From the NCBI GenBank assembly GCA_037042185.1, contig JAXQJY010000032.1:2418001-2482000 (forward strand): 64,000 nucleotides of DNA, read 5' to 3'. The notes under the pieces are model-generated. The model made no database searches, was not told the DNA's origin, and saw nothing but the letters and a program-made list of their open reading frames with translations. The position numbers and the translations under genes were made by a program. This stretch comes from Sordariomycetes sp. S80-01Y (taxonomy: Eukaryota; Ascomycota; Sordariomycetes). Of this stretch, positions 20,768 to 34,193 are shown piece after piece. Position 1 is the stretch's first letter, and each line of letters starts with the position of its first letter.

Positions 20768-23700
20768 CTACCAGTTTTTGTAGGCCTGCCTCATGTGCTT
20801 CTGCTCTGACGCTCTGTGCTTTCTCCGCTCCTTGTTCTTCTCAAACTTCTTCCTCTTGTCCCTGCCATGCTTTTCCGGCTGAGCAATAGCCTCAATCTTG
20901 CGTTTGGCCGCTCGCTGCTCCCTCCTTGCCCGTACCTCGTCGCGAATAGCCATCAGCTGCTTAGTGTATTCCGGCGTGCCGAACTTCTTCTGCAAAGCAT
21001 CCATAAGGATCTGCGCGCGTGTCTTCAAGTGCTCGTGCTTGGTCTTGAACTGATCGTCCATCGATATAGGGGCGCGGATGGTTGGGTCAGTAATGTTGTG
21101 GAGGGGGGTAAGGATGGTCTTGAACGAAGGGCCAAGACGCTCGGCGGAGGTGCGGCGGCATATCGTCTCGAGCACTTCCATGGCGATAACCTTGGGGGTA
21201 ATGGCCACAGCAGTAGGGCGGATTTCCTTTCGCAAGATGTGAGAAAGTCTCCAGAAGAGGTACTGGAGATCCTTCTGCTTGGATTGCTGGCTTTCGTCCT
21301 CCTCGCCGTCGCCTCTAGATCTCTCAACCTCGACGTCCTCAATTGCAGCCGTTGGTGTTGGAAGACGGGGTCCGAGGAAGATGAGGATTTGGCCGGCTTC
21401 ACGCGCAAGACCCTCGTCCACCTGGAAGCCATTCAAGATATTCAAAGCCAGACGCGCAAGATCTTCCACTTTGGTAGTATCCAAAATTAGACCATGTGAC
21501 CCCTTGACTGATTCACCCAAAGATACGCCTCCCATCTTGGTAGCGAAGTCAGCAAGGTACAAGCTGGTCAACTTGATCGCGGCTAGCTTCACGGGAGGAT
21601 GAGGATGACTCATGCAGCGTCCGATGTCTGTCCATAGTGGCTCGCTGCTTGACGACAGGATCTTCTCGGGGAAGACGTCGAGGAGAACAGTGGTAAGCTT
21701 GAGTACAGTCTCCAACAGATCGCCATCAACTTGACCGATGTTTTCCTCGCTGATGATGTCCATGACCTTGTCGAGAACAAGCTTGAAATCCTTGCCGTTC
21801 TTAGAAGCGCCGTCATTGGACCCGAAGTAGTAAGACCAGAGTTGAAGCGCCAGCCGCAGCACCGCATCGTCCTTGTCTAGCCACGAACGCAACAAGCCCA
21901 GGAACTTCTGCGTTCTTTCTTTGTCTGCTTTGGCAAAGATCTCCTTCAGTAGCTCAGCAGCCGAGAGACAGCACTTCTCGCTCTCATCGTTCGCGAGAAC
22001 AAAGAACAAGGGCAGGAAACAAGTGGCTGCCACTTCCTGGACGAATTCGTTCGATGACTTCATCAGAAGCAAATGGACCACTTCCATGACGGACAGACGA
22101 CCGCCTTCGCGATCGTACTTGAGATTGGCGACGATGAAGTTGATTTGCTTCGCCCAACGAGCCTTCTTCTGAGGGTACTCCCGGATAAATTGGAAAAATG
22201 CGCCTCGAGCTAAGTCTCGTGTGTCCTTGTCATCGTTGGTGATCATCACGTTACCAACATGGTCCATAGTGTCGTAGACGGCGGCGGTCTCGATCCGACG
22301 CTCCATTACAGAGCGTACAAAATTGAAGGTAACGTGGCGATATTGCGGTTCCGTAAGGTCATCCTTGAGCTTGCCGAGCAGCATATCAATAGCTGCGTCC
22401 TTCACAACAACGTCCTTGCGTTCACGAAGCACCACTGACAGCATCTTCAACGCAGCTTGAGCCAGATCCGTGGTAGTTGAGACCGATGTCGACACAGCCT
22501 TGGTGGCCTCTTTCACAGCGACCTTGTAGATGCCTTGTGCCTCTTGCTCAGAGAAGGGTACCTTCACAACGACAGCGAGTAACCTGAAAGTAGAAATCTT
22601 GACCTCGTCCTCGCCATCGAGGATAGCATCACCAAGGATTGGCAAAAAGCCAGAGAGGTTTTCAGGGGTTCGTAGACTGTCGTGTTTCTTGAACATGGAT
22701 CTGAGCATGTCAATGGCGAAACGCATCAGCTTGTATGTGTTCTTGGTTGTTCGGCCCTTTTCACCCTTCTTGACGCCCTTCTGCACGAGGTACTTGCGCA
22801 CTCGAGGGTCGATCTTCTCCACAACTTCAGGCTGATTGCTCTTGTAGACACTTTGAATGACTTCGAAACAGAATACCAGAGTATCGCGAGTCTCTGCTGC
22901 GGGGTTTTGCAATAGACCAGCGGAGATGCGGCTCATCAAGGTATCGATTTTGCGCAACATCTTGAGGTCGACCTTTTGCATGAGGAGCGCCTGGAGCGGC
23001 TGGACGAGCTCTATCAAACGTGTGACAGAGGCCGTCTTGGCGATAAGCTCCATTGAGTCTTGACTCTTACTGCTCTTGATTTCCTTCATCTGAGTGGTAT
23101 ACCCTTCAGCATCTTTCTCTTGACCAATCACGCCAAAGATGTCGTCCATGATCACCATGACAATGACGGGCAAGGCGTAGTCAAGATCGCCTGGTTCCAG
23201 TCCAGGAACGATTACCATGAGAATAGCGTGCATTGTGTACGACAGCACATGTAATTGATAGCCCCTGGTCAAGGCGCCTCTGAGCTCGCGAAGGATAAAG
23301 CCAAAGTAGCTTGATCCAAGAATGACTGCAATTTGGACAAGTGTGTCTCTTGCTAGGTCGCGGGACTCGGTAGCCTTGCTGCGGAGGATATGACATATGT
23401 CTGTCAACACGCCCGCCAGCTTGGAGTCCATCTGTTGCGTGGGAAGGAGCTTGAGAAGTTTGACGATAGTCACACCGACCGGGACACGGTAGCTAACTTC
23501 AGACTCGTCCTTCTCATGTAGGTGCTTGGTCAACATAGGTAAGAATTGATCAACAACATCTGTGCTCAGCTGGTCCTGGCTGGGCTTCGTAAGAGAAAGC
23601 CTGCGAGGGGTTAATGGCGAGTCCTCGGGCTGATCGATGACCATCGCATCTGAGCCTAGACTTCCGGGTGAAGAGGTCAAAGCGTCGGTGAACTTCCCGA

Positions 23701-26700
23701 GTAGTCGAATTGTCTGCTTCTGCTGCTCAGGTCGAGATCCGATGTAGCCCATGTATCTCTGCAAAGTCGTTCTGTAGTGCTTCCAGGCAAGCGAGCCTGC
23801 TAGACTTCCAATGACGTTGGTGGCCAATGCACCGAGACCATGGTCATCACTCTTCTCTGCGCGTCCAAAGATAAAGTGCTCTAGAAGAGGAATGAAGAAC
23901 TGCGCAATGTTCTGGCTGCTGAACTCTTGTTTCAAGTTGATAGCCTCCAAGTTCCGCAATGCCTCCAGCTGTCGAGATACCGCTGGGCTGAGAATGTTGA
24001 AGAAGAAAGGTGGCTCGGTAGCATCTTCCTGAGCACCCTCCAAAAGACCACCCAAGTCCTTCACCGGCTCCCACAGCGATAGTTGTGAGACGATGAAACC
24101 AAACACGCGCAGAACCTCACGGCGAGTCGTCTCTGAGCTTTCCCTGGCACCGGAAAAGACAGCCGGCATCACGATCTCCCCCAAGTATGTCTCGTATCTT
24201 GCCCGAGTTGAAGCGTCTGAGCAGTCCGCGGTGTCCTGCACAAGGCGCCGCATACCATCCGCAGAGTTGGTGGCAAGAACACCGAATTCTTCGTCATCTT
24301 TGAGGAAGAATACGCAGTTGTGAAGGAGCGGAAGCCATTCAGAGGGCGTGAGAGGCGTTTCCCTTTTTTCAGAAATTGAGGTAAAGGCTTGCAGCCTTTT
24401 GTCGTAGTCTGGCTCGTCGATACGCCCTTCCTTGTAGGAATTCAGCATTGAGCAAAGCTCTGCCACTGCAGCCTTCCCAGCGTCTGCAGCCGAAACCACT
24501 GCAAGGGCTCGACACAAGGCCTCTCGGTTTTCCCTATCCTTGAAATAGCTGAAGAGAGACGACAGTGTGTCGTATACATCATCGCACAGGGTCTTGTGCT
24601 GGGCGGGCTCAATGAGGGATACGAAGTTTTCGACCACCAGCAAGATTCGACCCTTCGTTTTTGGACTGACGCGACGAGGAGGCTGCTGCAAGAGGAAAGC
24701 ACAGATACGCAGGACCGACTCGATGCTACGAGGCTCTTGGAGGGCTTGAGCCAGAGACAGCATAGCCTCTACGCAGGCCTCGAGGACATCGTTAGACGTG
24801 GTGCCTGTCCGCAGGATCGAAGTGATGGTATCCAATATGGCCTCGGCATTGCTGTCGATAAGCTCAACCTTGATGAGCTCGTTGAACTCCGACTCCTGAG
24901 CTGGGGCAAGAGCCAGTCGCACCAAGTTTTGAATCATCCCCAAGATGAAAATCCTGACCTCGTCCTTAGCTTTCTCGGCGGCGAGGCATGCAATGACCTC
25001 AGGCAACACCCCCATAGGAAGTATATCCTTGTAGGGGCCGAGGAACAGCGCAACTTTTGGAAGAGCAGCCCAGGTTGACAGAAGCTGCAAGACTCCTGAA
25101 ACGCCCTGAGTCATCTCAGTCGAGAAGGCGTCCAGTCTTGGGGCAACGACTTCTTCGATAATGATGCCCTTGTACGCCTCCCAGTCGAAAGACTGCGCGT
25201 TTTGGAACAGCATGATTAGACACTTGATGCCCGTCGACCGAGCCACCTTGAGCAGCGATTGTGTGCTTGCCAAGTCCTCGTCTTCTGGCAAAGGCGCGTC
25301 GTCCTCGATTGTTGTGCCCTGGAGCTGACGGCAAGCGAAAACAAGACAGTACAGCACCGCATCCAGAAGTCTTTCCATGTATGGCCCAACATTTGTCCCC
25401 AGCTCCGAGATCAGCGAGGACGTCATATTGAGGAATCCAACTTGCTTTCGCGGGTGTATCAGAGGCCTCTCAAACAGCTTGTCCCGCGATGTTGTGGCGT
25501 TGAGTATGTTGACCTTTGCCAAACGGCCAGCAGCGATGTCGAGGAACTTGCCCATGTCCTCCACGGAGAGGTTTCGTAAGACTGCCAGACGCGTAGCTTG
25601 GAGACCATGTTTGCCGCTAGCCGCTCCTTTTTTAGATATCGTCCGACCGTACAACAGCCTGAGCAGGACCGGCATAAGCTCGTCTCGGTGCTCGGGCTTG
25701 ATGACACTATCGCCCTGAAGGAAAACAGTGAGTTCGTTCTTGAAACGCGCCTCGTCCAACAAATACTCCAAGTTCTCCTGATACATCTTAATTCCAGTTT
25801 GCTTCCAGGTCAGAATGCCCTTCAAAGCGAGTTTTTGATTCTCCACGTCACCGTTCTCGAGGAAAGAGAGGAGTCCTTCATACACCCTCTCATGCTGGTA
25901 CAAGACTTTGGGATTGACAAACTGAGCAAAAACTCCAAGCATGCCTTTACGGTCCGCCAAAGACCAGTAGGTATCGTCGAGCTCAGGAACTTCATCCCTC
26001 AGTGTCTCGTCGTCCTCTACGGCCCAAGGGAGGAAGTGAGGCACAAGGCGGCGAGAGCGGCGCTCGGCGATGAACGGGATGGCGTTGAGCACTTTCAACG
26101 CCTTAGCTCGGGCGTTGTTGGCGATCGACTCGGCCGTCTGTTGGCGTTCGTCAAATGTCTCTAACATCAGATTATCTGTGTTATCCACTAAATTCTGCAC
26201 CTCGTTGCCTTGCTTGTGCAGCTTCCGCAGCAGCGTGCAGTCAAAGTCCGTTAAAACTTGTCTGTTGCTGCTCATGTTGTCATTCGACGATGGCGTCCAT
26301 CTAGGTGAAGGAACCTCGAGCCACCTGAACGCAATGTCGGCGACAGCATCCTCACCAGCCTTGGATTGTGCGATCTCCTGCAACGCTTCAGTGGCGTTGT
26401 CCCACACTGGCGACAGCTTGACGGTAAGCATACCAAATGCGAAGTTTGGCACGCCCCTCTGCAGCCAGCTTGAGTCATCTAATGAGGCGTACTTCTGGCC
26501 TAGATTGCGGAGCAGCATTGAGATGGTCCGCGTGTGCTCGAGACTCAAGGGCAGCTGTTCTACCTCGATCATCATGTCGACGTACTCTTGAGACTCTTGA
26601 AGAATGTTCATCTGTCTCAGCAGCTTCAATGACGCAAGACGCATCGCGTGAGATGGGGAGCCCAGGTTCTCTACGAGCGACGTGATCACCGGATCCTCTC

Positions 26701-28708
26701 CTTGCTCGGAGGAATCGCTGCTAGGTGCATCGATACTGGCACTTTGATCAAATTCTTGCAGATGCTCCTGGTAAGCTAGAAAAGCCTCCAAGAAGCCAAC
26801 TGATTGTGCAAACCGCGGTACTGCCGCCCTAAGAAGAGGGCTCAGCGTCTTGTCGACAGAGCCCGCCGGCAGGCTCATCCGCAGATAGGCATGGAAGCCC
26901 TGACTGACGATGAAGTTGACCTCGTGAGAAGCCAGGGTCGAGGACGGTCGCAGCGCTAATTTGAGCTTTCGTATCAATAGCTCTGCGATGCGAGCGTTCG
27001 TTGAGGGGTGGACAGTGGCTAGCTCGAGTAGGCGTAGTAGCGCCGAGTACTTGGGCAAACAGCGATCGCGCCAGACCTGAGGGTCTTTATTGTACGGCCC
27101 ACGCTCGGGGAACGGAGACACTTCCAAATTCTCGAACTTGGACACTATCTGGTCTTGCCAGTCTTGTGGTATGCGACAGCTCTCGCGCTCTCCTGCGGGG
27201 GGGAAAGCCCCCTTTTCGATCATTTGGGGGAGCACCACGCACAACAGCTGCTGGTTGCCATCTTGGGACCAGTGGGTCGCAATGAATCTATTTATTGTCA
27301 GTGATGTCCTTTACGAATTCTGGGGTTCTCACTTCTGGAAATCACTCCGAAGCAGGCTACTGAAGCGGTTCGCGTCCATATCGCATAGATAGGAGCAGAA
27401 GGGTATGAACCACCTCATAAGTGGGCCCTTGGTCAAAGACCGCGAGGAAGATCCTATTTGAGGAATCAGGGCGTCAATGGGAACATGACGCCACATGATC
27501 GCTGTTGGAACCATGATGTCGTTCCAAGCATGGTTTTGCTCCTCTTCCCCGAGGTTTTCGTTCGCCTTCGACAGAATCTCAAGCGCTCCGACCAAAGTCT
27601 TCATGACCTCGCTCCAGTTGCTCACACGAGAGCCCTTCCGAACGCCTCCAAGTGTTCCAAGTACCCTGATGAAAGGAGCAAGAAGCCATCGGTTTGGCGA
27701 ATCATTTAGGTTCTCCATGGATGCCTGCACATTTTGCAGAATCGCCTCCTCCATATCGGCAAATGTCTCCTGGAAAGTGTGGTGGATAACGCTAGTGAGC
27801 ACGCCACAAGCAACATCAGACCAGATCTTGTTCTGCTTGATGACTTCCTCTGAGTCTAGAACTCCATCCAGAATCGAGGCGTATATAGCAGGCCCTGAAG
27901 AATGCAGCGTGTGATCATTCCCCTTGATCGCCTCAGCGAACATGGTCATCACACCGTCTTGGTACAAGCTAAATTGGCGGTCGCCCTCCACACTGCATAA
28001 ATCTTTCTTTACATGGTCGACGAATGTCGGCAGTGCCGTTTCCTTATGAGAAGGCGCGCCAGCCTTCTTAACGAGGAAACTCAACGCTTCAGCAGCGAAC
28101 CGGGCAATGTGAGGAGGATGTCGGGACTTTCCCATCAAAGGAGCGATAACGTCGTAAGTCGGCCGTAGATTTGGTACGAGGAGTTTCGATAGGTATTTGA
28201 ATAGGAAGGCTAGAGTCCCGAACGTCCACTCAATAACCTCGACAGGTTGAGGCTTGCCTGCTATGTCGACCAGGAGCGTAAGACTTGCAGCATAGTGCTT
28301 CTCAAAGCGCATTCCCAAATCATGCGCAAATGCTGTCAACAACTCCAATAAAGGCTCCAGTGACTCTGCCTCTTGTAAAGAGATGTATTTCGCCAAGGAC
28401 TGGAAGATGCGCTTCTCAAAATGCAGCAGCTGAGGCAAGCTCTCCGACTGGTAGAAGACCTCCCTCTTGAAATTGGTAAACGCCTTTGAGATATTCAACT
28501 CTCCCCATTTCTGCAGGGCAGCCTGGAAGTAGGATGTCGCAGTCGAGGAATCGTCGTCGTCGAGGTCATGTCTCCGAACCTTTCGCAGCGGTTGCAACGA
28601 ATTGAACTTGGCGATCTTCGTAGTAAAGGTTTCGAATCGGTGATTTCTCTGGTGGGGAGTCGAGTGTTTCCTCGCCTTAACGATGCGCCCGGATGATTTG
28701 GACGGCAT
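20768..28708 (-). CDS. utp20: U3 snoRNP / SSU processome component Utp20
   Basis: Exons 27333-28708 and 20768-27287 on the minus strand give 2631 residues, the expected giant size. Utp20 is a nucleolar HEAT-repeat scaffold of the small-subunit processome, needed for 18S rRNA maturation. The N-terminus MPSKSSGRIVKARKHS, FQAALQKWGELNISKAFTNFKREV and WTFGTLAFLFKYLSKLL match the conserved Utp20/DRIM start. The body is continuous helical HEAT-like sequence. The C-terminus is very basic (KRKIEAIAQPEKHGRDKRKK and following), as expected for RNA or nucleolar binding. The 45-nt intron has donor GTGAGA, branch CACTGAC and acceptor TAG, and rebuilds KFIATHW. The ATG at 28708 is the first in the frame; the frame upstream is open but has only a TTG. 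The promoter is shared with drn1. Confidence 0.95.
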
Positions 28709-29021
28709 CTTGTAGGCTTGCACTCGTTGTGCTGAGGAATTAGGAAGGATTGGGTGTCGTAGTGGTGTCTTGACGAGCGGCAGAAAAAGCTCCCCGCCAA
28801 AATTTCGAACTTTTTTGGGCGGGAGATAGTCGGTGAAACTGATAAGCCTCAACTCTGGAAGGAGAAGTGGGTCGCTGGCCAATAGCGGAGCTTGCGCACT
28901 TCCTTATCGCTTACACCCTTCTGCATGCGACCTCCAACCGCGTGAACTCTCGCAGCTTTCTCTCCTTCGGCAACATCTCCAGCGCGCAGCCGGCTCCAAG
29001 CACGATCCTCCAACAGCCAAA
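28709..29021. promoter_or_regulatory. Short divergent promoter of utp20 and drn1
   Basis: Only 313 bases separate the start codons of these divergent RNA-processing genes, so one compact region must drive both. No TATA box is evident. Coordinated expression is an inference from the spacing. Confidence 0.6.
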
Positions 29022-30696
29022 ATGGCTGCACCCAAGATGTGAGCTTGCACTGGTTATCTTGACCTCGTTTGGCCTTCCGTGCTGACTTTTCTCCAGAATC
29101 GTCTGGGGCAGCCTCAATGGCGACCTCGAGCCCACATTCAAGAAGCTATCCACCCTCCACTCGAAGAACAACTTCGCCCTCGCTCTCCTAACAGGCGATG
29201 TCTTCAGTCCTGAAACACCCTCCGAAACTATTGAAAACCTCCTTAATGGAACCATCGAAGTTCCACTACCAACCTACTTCACCATTGGCTCTCACCCTCT
29301 TCCCGAGCGCATCGCCGCCAAGGTCCAGGCCGACGAGGACATCTGCCCCAACCTACACTTCCTAGGCAAACGTGGTATAACCAAGACATCAGATGGCATC
29401 CGAATCGTTGCGTTGGGAGGGCAGCTGGATCCGAACCTTGTGGGAGGACAGTCGAAGGAACAGCATCTTCCTTTTCACACTGCTGATGATGCGAAGGCCC
29501 TCAAGGGTGCGAATACCGCCGATATTCTCCTTACGTCAATGTGGCCGGCAAATGTTTGGTCAGGCTCCAAAGTGCCTCTCAATCCAACACAGCAAGCTGC
29601 ACTACGGAGCACCGAGGCTATCGCTGAGCTATGCGCCGCTCTGAAGCCAAGGTATCACTTCTCCGCCTCTCCAGGCGCATTCTTCTACGAGCGGGAACCA
29701 TTCATCCACCCAACGAAGACCGAAGCAGATCCCATCTCAACCACACGCTTCATATCCATGGCTCCTTTGGGCAATGATGCAAAGGCCAAGTCACTCTACG
29801 CGTTTAATCTCAATAAGGCCGAGTCTGAAGTTCCACCAGGCGTCACTCCTTCGCCCTTCGTGGCCAAGACGGTTCAAAAGCGCGTCCACAATGATTCTCA
29901 TTATTCCCATGACCATCACAGAGGGAAGCGCAACAAGCGCGCAAAAGGCCCTCCACCCGGTCCAGACCGTTGCTTCTTCTGTCTTTCCAACCCTAACCTG
30001 GAAGCCCACATGTGCGCAACCATCGGCGAAGACGCCTACGTAACAGTCGCCAAAGGCCCTCTGCCGACATCGACAACATTTCAGGACCAAGGTCTTTCCT
30101 TTCCAGGACACCTTATCATCATCCCTCTTCCGCACTCTCCTACCATAGCCAGCATGGGCGGCGCCCTAGAAGATCCAACATCCGAAGCACACAAGACATA
30201 CACCGAGATGACCCGCTTTCGCGAATCTATCCAAGCGATGGTCTCCTCAAAATCCTCTCACAAGCTCGGCCTGGTAACGTGGGAAATCAGCCGCGACCGC
30301 AATGTCCACCTCATCTGGCAGCTCGTCCCCATTGCTTCCGACCTCATCACCAAGGGGCTCGCCGAAGCAGCCTTCAAAGTTGAAGCGGAAAACCAGTCCC
30401 TTCCCGCCTTCACGACCAAAGAATTGCCCTTGACTTCGCAGGCAGGGTATGGAGACTTCTTCCGGGTCTGGCTGTGGGCGGACGGCGAGGATAAGATTAA
30501 GGGCAAGACCCTTGTCATGCCGCTCGAGAGCGACCAGAGATTCGATCTCCAATTTGGACGGAGAGTTTTGGCGAAGTTGATGGGTATGGAGGACAGAACG
30601 GTTTGGCAGGATTGCGCGCAGACGCAGGAAGAGGAGACCCAGGATGTGGAAGCATTCAGAGAGGCGTTCAAACCATGGGATTTCACGGAACAATAG
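29022..30696 (+). CDS. drn1: CwfJ-domain splicing factor, Drn1/CWF19L1 type
   Basis: Exons 29022-29038 and 29097-30696 give 538 residues. Drn1/CWF19L1 proteins associate with the lariat debranching enzyme and late spliceosomes. The N-terminal part (about 1-240) resembles the metallophosphatase-like domain of that family: IIVWGSLNGD, ALLTGDVFSPET, YFTIGSHPLP, IRIVALGGQLDP. The C-terminal CwfJ/HIT-like region starts near residue 297 with RCFFCLSNPNLEAHM and contains GHLIIIPLPHSP; the CwfJ C2 part (DDKIKGKTLVMPLESDQRFDLQFGRR) ends the protein. The first exon is just 17 nt. The 58-nt intron has GTGAGC, branch GTGCTGAC and CCAG. The basic linker HHRGKRNKRAK could be a nuclear signal. Length and domain order fit the family. 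Confidence 0.92.
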
Positions 30697-31666
30697 ATTC
30701 TGGCAAGCATTCAGGCATCTTTAGCCTCCATATTCGGGAACACCCGGCGTTCACAGGTAACGGCATCGGGCGTTCTGGTACTTGACGGATGGTAGCCAGC
30801 TTTCAAAGAGCTTAGAGCAGGGGCACAAGAGCAGAAATGGTGCTCGAAGCCATCACGGGCGGGTTCATCCTTTGACAGTCTCAACATCGTCATCATCTTT
30901 GCTTTTATTGCAGTATGAACTAGCCGGGATATCACCCCGTCCCAGGCGCACAATATACGAGAACCGGCTTCCTTTCAGCCAGTATTCCAGACCATGCAAC
31001 CCCGTCTCCAGTGAATCCTTACAATGAAACAGCCGTGCCAAATCGAAGAGAAACCACCTCCTCCATGCGCACAAGATAAACGAGGAAAAAAAAAAGGAGG
31101 CTCGACTTGTGTGAGCAAGTGTCCCTTGGGATCTTCCGTCCCCTTTCGGGTGATGAGTGATGAACATGATAAAAAAGACAAGAAAAAAAAAGGTGTGTAG
31201 AAGCATGCCGTCGTCTGTGGGTATATGCGCGTTGATTGCGTTGAGTGTTGAGTGATTCGTGTAATTTTGGTAGAGTCGAGGAGATAGTGGTTTTGATGGT
31301 GTAAGAGCGAGATGGTGTAGCTCGCGGGTGTATTAGGCTGTTGTGTCGTGGTATGTGTTCGTTGTATAAACATGTCCGCGTGCTCCTCAGCCGTCGCCAT
31401 CATTAATGGCTGAGGGCAGCGGACTATTAGCCATGCCGTCATGCTTGGTATGCTTCGTCGACAGCCATATCGGTGCCGACATCTCGACCGCAAACAAGGG
31501 GGTCTTGTTGTTAGTGAGTGTCATGAGACCTCGCTATTACACAAAGCATTAAGTCGATATATGTACGAGCAATGCAAATCGACCGAGAAAGCCCTGAGGC
31601 AAGGAGACGAGCGAGTGAAAGCTTCGCATGTTTCGAACGGAGTCCAGTGACGGGGTCATATGGGCA
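30697..31666. other. Intergenic between convergent drn1 and cdc25
   Basis: This 970-base stretch holds two 3' ends. Runs of A near 31084-31095 and 31183-31192 (T-runs on the minus strand) lie within the likely cdc25 3' untranslated region. An antisense open frame of about 170 codons here is low-complexity and without family features. No further gene is seen. Confidence 0.6.
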
Positions 31667-33512
31667 TTAGTATGAAGCCATTCTTCGAGCATGAGATCGA
31701 TCCCCAAAGCCTGGAGAGGCGCCAAATGGTGAAGGGCCAAGTGCGATCGGACCACCTCGTGAACTTGGTCGAGTAGGGCCAGTAGGTGAGTCTACTTCAC
31801 AAGGTTCACGTTGCCCGAAGGCAAATGTTGCAGCACGGCCGAAGCCCTTTCGCTGCTTGAGCCTGCCCATCTCACGTTCGCACGTGCGCTGGTGTTTTTC
31901 GTCCGACATCTCAACGTATTCCGGAGGGAAGCACCGGCCACGATGCTCGGCAAAAAAAGCGCTGTAGCCTCCATCGAGGATATACACCTCAGGATAAGTC
32001 AGTCGGGGGTAATGCTCAGCATTAACGGTGCGGTCTTCGGACCGCACATGACGCGCCATCATTGGTGCGCGATGAGCGGAGTATTCACAGTGGAAGACAA
32101 GAAGTGTGCGGCCGTCCATAGGCGTCTGAAAAAGCTGGGATGCAAGAAGATCCTTGTCATTGTGGTTGACCGCCCCGTCAATGTGCCCGCCTTCGTACTC
32201 GTACTCAAAGCGGCAGTCGATAACCATCTTCTGGTCAAAATGTTGAGCATGGTTACCATCCATAACCTCCAAGAGAGTCTCTTTGGTGATGCGTGGGATG
32301 GTATCAGTGGGATCATCGGAGAAGAAGTGAGGCAGAGCGGGTTCGTGGGCTTCTTCAACATCCATGACCGACTGAAGACCTGAAGGACCGGGCTGGTCCC
32401 TGCTAGGAGTCGGTTTCATGACGTCCGCTGGATGCTCGAACATACTGAGAGAACGACGCATTTGCTTCCTATTTCTCAAATAAGGGTTCGATTGCCGACG
32501 AACATGACAGCCCGCAGCAGGGGAAGCATGACGCGACGAGCTAGTAGCGGCGAGTTGAGGACGAGATCGCATTAGAGGAACGGGAGCACAAGGGCTGTTG
32601 GCCGAGACCGGTCGACGTGGCGGAGGTGGTGAGGCAGATTCAAAGCACTCGCCCAGGGACAGGTTAGAACTCGACTGGGTAAAGCCGGTGTTGAGGCCGA
32701 ACTTGAAAGTGGGCAAGTGGTTGTCAGACTCAACACGACCAGGGACAGCGTGGGTACTGTTGTGTCCTTTTGTTCGTGACAATGAAGGTCTGCGCAAGGC
32801 AGCGATCTTGCGACTGGAACAGTTAGTCGGAGCCCAAACGCGGGTTGTTAGGCAGACATACTCAGCAACGATTCCCTTGGGGGGCTCAAGGGATGATTGT
32901 CTGGGGATTGGAGCTGGTGAGTCTAGCATCATACTGTCGTCTTCGTCGTCAAGGGTTGGAGTGCAAATAGGAGTCGGAGAGGTAACCTCGAACTGCGTGG
33001 AGAAAGGGGTCTTGTGCGGCAGCGGTGACACCTCCATCGTCTCCATCTGCTGGGCAGGGGATGACGAGGGCAACGGTGGTGTCGTGCAAAAGCCTTCACA
33101 TATTAGCAATGGAAAGCATGGGTGACCCATAGACACGAACCTCGAGTCTCCATCCCTCCCATCATGTTGGCTGTGAAGAGGGCACGCCTAGGAGTAGGCA
33201 ACTGAGGACTGCAACGACAATCAGCATCTTTCTGTTGGGGTCGGCATGACAGACAAACCTGATCTCAGTGTCGATGCGAAAGTTTTGCGAAAGGTCTGCG
33301 GCTAGGCTGGCCGCAGGTGAAGAGCCCTGGAGGTCTTTGATGTTGAAGTAGTCAGTCTTCTGAAGACGCTCACGTAGAGCCCGGCCAGCCATGCCGTTGC
33401 CCGCATTGGAGTAGTGAGGGTGAGGGTGAGACCGGAACATATCTGGACCATTCCCCCATGCTGGCATAGGGGCGGGCGGCTGCATCGCAGCCAGAGGGGA
33501 TGATGCCTCCAT
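31667..33512 (-). CDS. nimT: M-phase inducer phosphatase Cdc25 (NimT)
   Basis: Four minus-strand exons, 33259-33512, 33141-33208, 32862-33093 and 31667-32813, give 566 residues. Cdc25 removes inhibitory phosphates from Cdk1 (Cdc2) at mitotic entry. The rhodanese-type catalytic domain covers about 380-500. MVIDCRFEYEYEGGHIDGAVNH is the substrate-side strand, and the active loop HCEYSAHRAP contains nucleophile Cys427 and Arg433 of the CX5R motif. VYILDGGYSAFF follows. Splicing of introns 1 and 2 restores PQLPTPRRALFTANMMGG and GFCTTPPLP, conserved in fungal NimT. Intron 3 (32814-32861, 48 nt, GTATGT, CTAAC, CAG) is stop-free and divisible by three, so it hides in the reading frame. The N-terminal half is Ser/Pro-rich and probably heavily phosphorylated. 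Chromosomal leader and control lie in the long region upstream. Confidence 0.94.
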
Positions 33513-34163
33513 GTTGGGTAGACGTGTGAGACGACGTTCGAGGGACGTCGAGTCGGTTTGAGTTGGGGGAAATTGGTGTCAAAGGAGAGAATGTCGCTAC
33601 TGTCATATGCCGTGACCGAGTGAGAGAAATGTCGGATAGAGGTGCAGTAAGTTAATGCTGCAGCCCAATAAGAGAGGTTGATCTCTACGATCCTTCAATC
33701 CCCGAAGTGCGCGTACTTGCTCGCACGATTCGTGAACCTGGGGTAGACGAAAACGTGAGGAAAGCTCGTAGCGTGGTCGACGGCAGTTTGGTGCGTTATA
33801 ATCGTTCGTAGAACATCTGAGGCGAGAGGTTTGTGCCTATAACGTGGTTCGTGGCGTCCGATCGATCGTGAAGTTGGATGAACTCGAGATTCCGAGGCGA
33901 TGGCGAGTGACAGGCAATTGGCTCGGGAGAGCGAGATGCCAGTCGAAGGAACGGGTAGCGAGACTATCGGGAAGAAGTCTGTAAGCGATACTCATCAGCA
34001 CGGCCCGAGTCGGGTTGGAATTAGCATGTTGGGAAGTCGTGACTGTACACACCTCAACCAAGGTCTGACGATACCGAGTCAAGTGAATGCTTGGTACCCG
34101 AGAAAGCGGAATGAGGGACGTGATGCCGTGCTCTTCCTACACTCAGTCAAGAATGACTGACCT

Positions 34164-34193
34164 GGCCTTGCCTACCTTACCTTGCCTTGCCTC
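34164..34193. repeat. CCTTR pentamer-like microsatellite
   Basis: The stretch is built of imperfect CCTTG/CCTTA/CCTAC pentamers. It lies upstream of cdc25 and has no coding role I can see. Confidence 0.6.

Noticed and set aside
30975-31493. 172-codon minus-strand frame downstream of cdc25
   Set aside because: It lies in the likely cdc25 3' untranslated region, with low complexity from A/T runs and no family signal.
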